Source: Flavobacteriaceae bacterium
GTDB lineage: Bacteria; Bacteroidota; Bacteroidia; Flavobacteriales; Flavobacteriaceae
DNA: 17,351 bases
Direction: 5' to 3'
Assembly (NCBI GenBank): GCA_002690085.1
Contig: NZDM01000051.1
Span: 1 to 17,351, forward strand
The first letter of the stretch is position 1. Each line of letters opens with the position of its first letter. Positions 15,973 to 17,351 of the stretch are shown here, one piece after another. A model generated the notes under the pieces. It had not been told where the DNA came from, did not search any database, and saw only the letters and a program-made list of their open reading frames with translations. The translations under genes and the position numbers were made by a program.

Positions 15973-16503
15973 ATGAAAAAAATAGTTCTAAAACTCTTAC
16001 TAATTTTTGGCATGTCATTTGCCAATGCGCAGCAAGAATATGAGATAAGTTTTCAAGAAATTGAAAGCAAGTATTGCAGAAACTGTTACGGAAGTCTCGT
16101 TGTAAATAAAGGCAGTATAACAGATACAATTTATGGGGGGCAATGGGGTAATACAGTGAATTATAAACTCATTAAGATAAAAGATAAAGAGTATTTAAAT
16201 ACGTATTATAATTATGGATATCCAATGGGCCAAACTGTGATGCAATACAAAATTCATTCTCTTGAGGACGACAAATTCTTAAAACCCATTTTTGAAAAAT
16301 CTTACGAACTCTACATTGAAACACATCGAAATTATAACAATTTACCGGTAAATTATGTTTATGAAAGAACAGTTGATGTGAAAATAAAAAAGGGAATAGA
16401 GTTTGATGTCAATCTTGAAGTAAGCTATTGTCCAGAGATTGAAGGCGAACAATGCGACATCCTTTTTAAAGAATCGTATATCGACTTTTACAATATAAAT
16501 TAA
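15973..16503 (+). CDS. Secreted protein of unknown function with four cysteines
   Basis: I do not recognise this 176-residue protein. It has a clear signal peptide (MKKIVLKLLLIFGMSFANAQ, cleavage near residue 20). The mature part is rich in Tyr, Lys and Glu and looks mostly beta-stranded. It holds four cysteines: a C-R-N-C pair (35 and 38) near the mature N-terminus and Cys153 and Cys161 near the C-terminus. They could form disulfides in the periplasm or bind a metal; neither can be proven here. The frame is open from TTG 15964, but ATG 15973 starts a standard signal peptide and avoids the promoter-like box. Its stop lies 5 bases before the DUF1287 gene, so the two are probably co-transcribed. 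Confidence 0.75.
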   Translation: MKKIVLKLLLIFGMSFANAQQEYEISFQEIESKYCRNCYGSLVVNKGSITDTIYGGQWGNTVNYKLIKIKDKEYLNTYYNYGYPMGQTVMQYKIHSLEDDKFLKPIFEKSYELYIETHRNYNNLPVNYVYERTVDVKIKKGIEFDVNLEVSYCPEIEGEQCDILFKESYIDFYNIN

Positions 16504-16508
16504 ATTCA

Positions 16509-17111
16509 ATGAAATTAAATCTAATTAAGCTTGTATTACCTTTATTTCTGGGGCTAAGCCTAACACTTTTTGCACAACAAAAATTTAACCCAGAAAAAAT
16601 TTCTGATTCGGCCTTGGCATTGACCAATAAGCAGGTTATATACGATGGTAGCTATTACAGTATTCCCTACCCTAACGGAGATGTCCCAGAGGGTATTGGA
16701 GTTTGTACAGATGTTGTGATTAGGACATACAGAGCCAATGGGCTGGATTTACAGAAAGAAATCCACGAAGATATGCAAGCTAATTTTGATCTCTATCCGA
16801 AGATATGGGGCCACAAAAAACCAGATGCAAATATTGACCATAGAAGAGTTCCAAATTTAATGACTTATTTTGAGCGTCAAGGCTCAAAATTAACCATTAC
16901 AAATAATGGTTCTGATTACCAACCTGGAGATATAGTGGCATGGGATTTGGGCGGTGGCACCACTCACATTGGGGTCGTTGTAGACTCCTTATCAAAAGAT
17001 AACAAGCGCTATCAAATCGTTCACAATATTGGCGGTGGACAAGTTCTTGAAGATTGCTTATTTGATTTTGAAATTATTGGACACTATAGATTCCTTGGCT
17101 TTAAGAATTAA
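16509..17111 (+). CDS. DUF1287 family protein, predicted NlpC/P60-like
   Basis: This is a 200-residue exported protein of the DUF1287 family (the family of E. coli YijU). The signal peptide ends near LFAQ (20-23). Family motifs are GVCTDVVIRTYR with Cys66, DANIDHRRVPNLMTYF in the middle, QPGDIVAWDLGGGTTHIGVV with His153, VHNIGGG with His172, and IGHYR at the end. The Cys-His-His arrangement is that of papain-like NlpC/P60 enzymes, so a cell-wall amidase or peptidase role in the periplasm is plausible but not established for the family. It is the second gene of a unit with the four-cysteine protein 5 bases upstream. The stop codon lies inside a hairpin that may end transcription. No link to mannan use is apparent. 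Confidence 0.85.
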   Translation: MKLNLIKLVLPLFLGLSLTLFAQQKFNPEKISDSALALTNKQVIYDGSYYSIPYPNGDVPEGIGVCTDVVIRTYRANGLDLQKEIHEDMQANFDLYPKIWGHKKPDANIDHRRVPNLMTYFERQGSKLTITNNGSDYQPGDIVAWDLGGGTTHIGVVVDSLSKDNKRYQIVHNIGGGQVLEDCLFDFEIIGHYRFLGFKN

Positions 17112-17131
17112 GATGCTATCATCTTAATTTT
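17106..17131 (+). terminator. Possible bidirectional terminator overlapping the DUF1287 stop codon
   Basis: The perfect 10-base-pair stem AATTAAGATG / CATCTTAATT (17106-17115 and 17120-17129) has a CTAT loop and includes the TAA of the DUF1287 gene in its left arm. The right arm also carries the stop of the short - strand frame at 17124-17210. Only a short T run follows, so it may be weak; the symmetric position between convergent frames suggests use in both directions. Confidence 0.5.
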
Positions 17132-17210
17132 CAAGATAATCTTCGTTGTTTATGGATTCTGTATGTGATTTCATTCTGTCAAATTCGTCTGTAATATCTT
17201 CTGGCTCCAC
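17124..17210 (-). pseudogene. Short minus-strand reading frame, possible C-terminal gene remnant
   Basis: On the - strand a 28-codon frame runs from a GTG at 17208-17210 to TAA at 17124-17126. It encodes a hydrophilic, acidic peptide (VEPEDITDEFDRMKSHTESI then NNEDYLEN). A stop lies two codons upstream of the GTG, and no good ribosome binding site is visible. The composition looks protein-like and the frame ends in a hairpin, so it may be the tail of a gene cut off by rearrangement, or a very small gene. I do not recognise it, and chance is also possible. Confidence 0.22.
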
Positions 17211-17211
17211 T

Positions 17212-17251
17212 AATTAGCGCAACAAGTTTTACTTGATTTCGCTAATTTTTA
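17212..17251. terminator. Hairpin between the - strand partial gene and the short frame
   Basis: Outer arms AATTAGCG / CGCTAATT (17212-17219 and 17240-17247) enclose inner arms CAAGT / ACTTG (17223-17227 and 17231-17235). On the + strand a short T run follows the outer arm. On the - strand it lies 11 bases after the stop of the gene at 17259, as a terminator would, but lacks a T run there. The direction is therefore uncertain. Confidence 0.5.
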
Positions 17252-17258
17252 ATTTTCA

Positions 17259-17351
17259 CTATTTAATTTCTTGTAATAAAACATCAACAGCTTTTTTCAA
17301 CTGAGCATCATCACCACTTGATCCTGAACCTGGCTTATTTTTCACTAAATA
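17259..17351 (-). CDS. C-terminal end of a - strand gene, possibly an S41-family peptidase (partial)
   Basis: The last 30 codons of a gene that enters from the right edge are visible. The peptide reads YLVKNKPGSGSSGDDAQLKK and then AVDVLLQEIK, and the stop TAG is followed at once by an in-frame TGA. The D-x-Q-L-x-K-A-[VI]-x-x-L-L pattern close to the end resembles the C-terminus of S41 carboxy-terminal processing peptidases of Bacteroidota. This is from memory of the family, on a short stretch, so the identity is tentative. It converges with the DUF1287 unit. Confidence 0.45.
   Translation of the reverse strand, partial: YLVKNKPGSGSSGDDAQLKKAVDVLLQEIK

Noticed and set aside
1..17351. CRISPR arrays, tRNA or rRNA genes, insertion sequences, integrases
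   Set aside because: I saw no regularly spaced repeats, no tRNA-like cloverleaf, no rRNA sequence, and no transposase or integrase motifs.

Overview
The window is AT-rich DNA from a member of the Bacteroidota, most likely a (marine) Flavobacteriia. The evidence is a SusC/SusD pair, lipoproteins with acidic residues after the lipid-bearing cysteine, secreted proteins with short Lys-rich signal peptides, and sequences matching the Bacteroidota -7 promoter box TAnnTTTG. All complete genes lie on the + strand. Only fragments at the far right read on the - strand.

Positions 106-14873 form one tightly packed polysaccharide utilization locus (PUL) for alpha-mannosidic glycans. Its order is SusC transporter, SusD lipoprotein, two surface-lipoprotein candidates in the SusE-like position (DUF4959/DUF5126/DUF5000 type and DUF4998 plus two discoidin-like modules), then three different GH92 exo-alpha-mannosidases. 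Gaps run from a 20-base overlap to 13 bases, so a single transcript is likely. It ends at a strong terminator at 14941-14980. The likely scheme is that SusD and the two accessory lipoproteins capture mannose-rich glycans at the surface, SusC imports them with TonB energy, and the three periplasmic GH92 enzymes trim mannose. The third GH92 has residues that line up with the alpha-1,2-mannosidase BT3990 as I recall its numbering. The other two lack that signature, so the set may cover several linkages. No endo-acting enzyme and no regulator lie in the window.

Positions 14874-17111 hold a second region: an SGNH-like lipoprotein gene, then a two-gene unit made of a secreted protein of unknown function with four cysteines and a DUF1287 protein (predicted NlpC/P60-like). 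The SGNH-like gene is flanked by two copies of a roughly 100-base intergenic element. Each copy has a nearly invariant 33-base C-rich block, a GCTCCAC box, an intrinsic terminator, and a TAAATTTG box just before the next gene. The hairpin arms differ between copies while the C-rich block is conserved. This is the least explained signal in the window and could be a duplicated 3'-UTR or small-RNA module.

Positions 17112-17351 contain two hairpins, a short - strand reading frame of 28 codons that may be a gene remnant, and the last 30 codons of a - strand gene that runs off the window, tentatively an S41-family peptidase.
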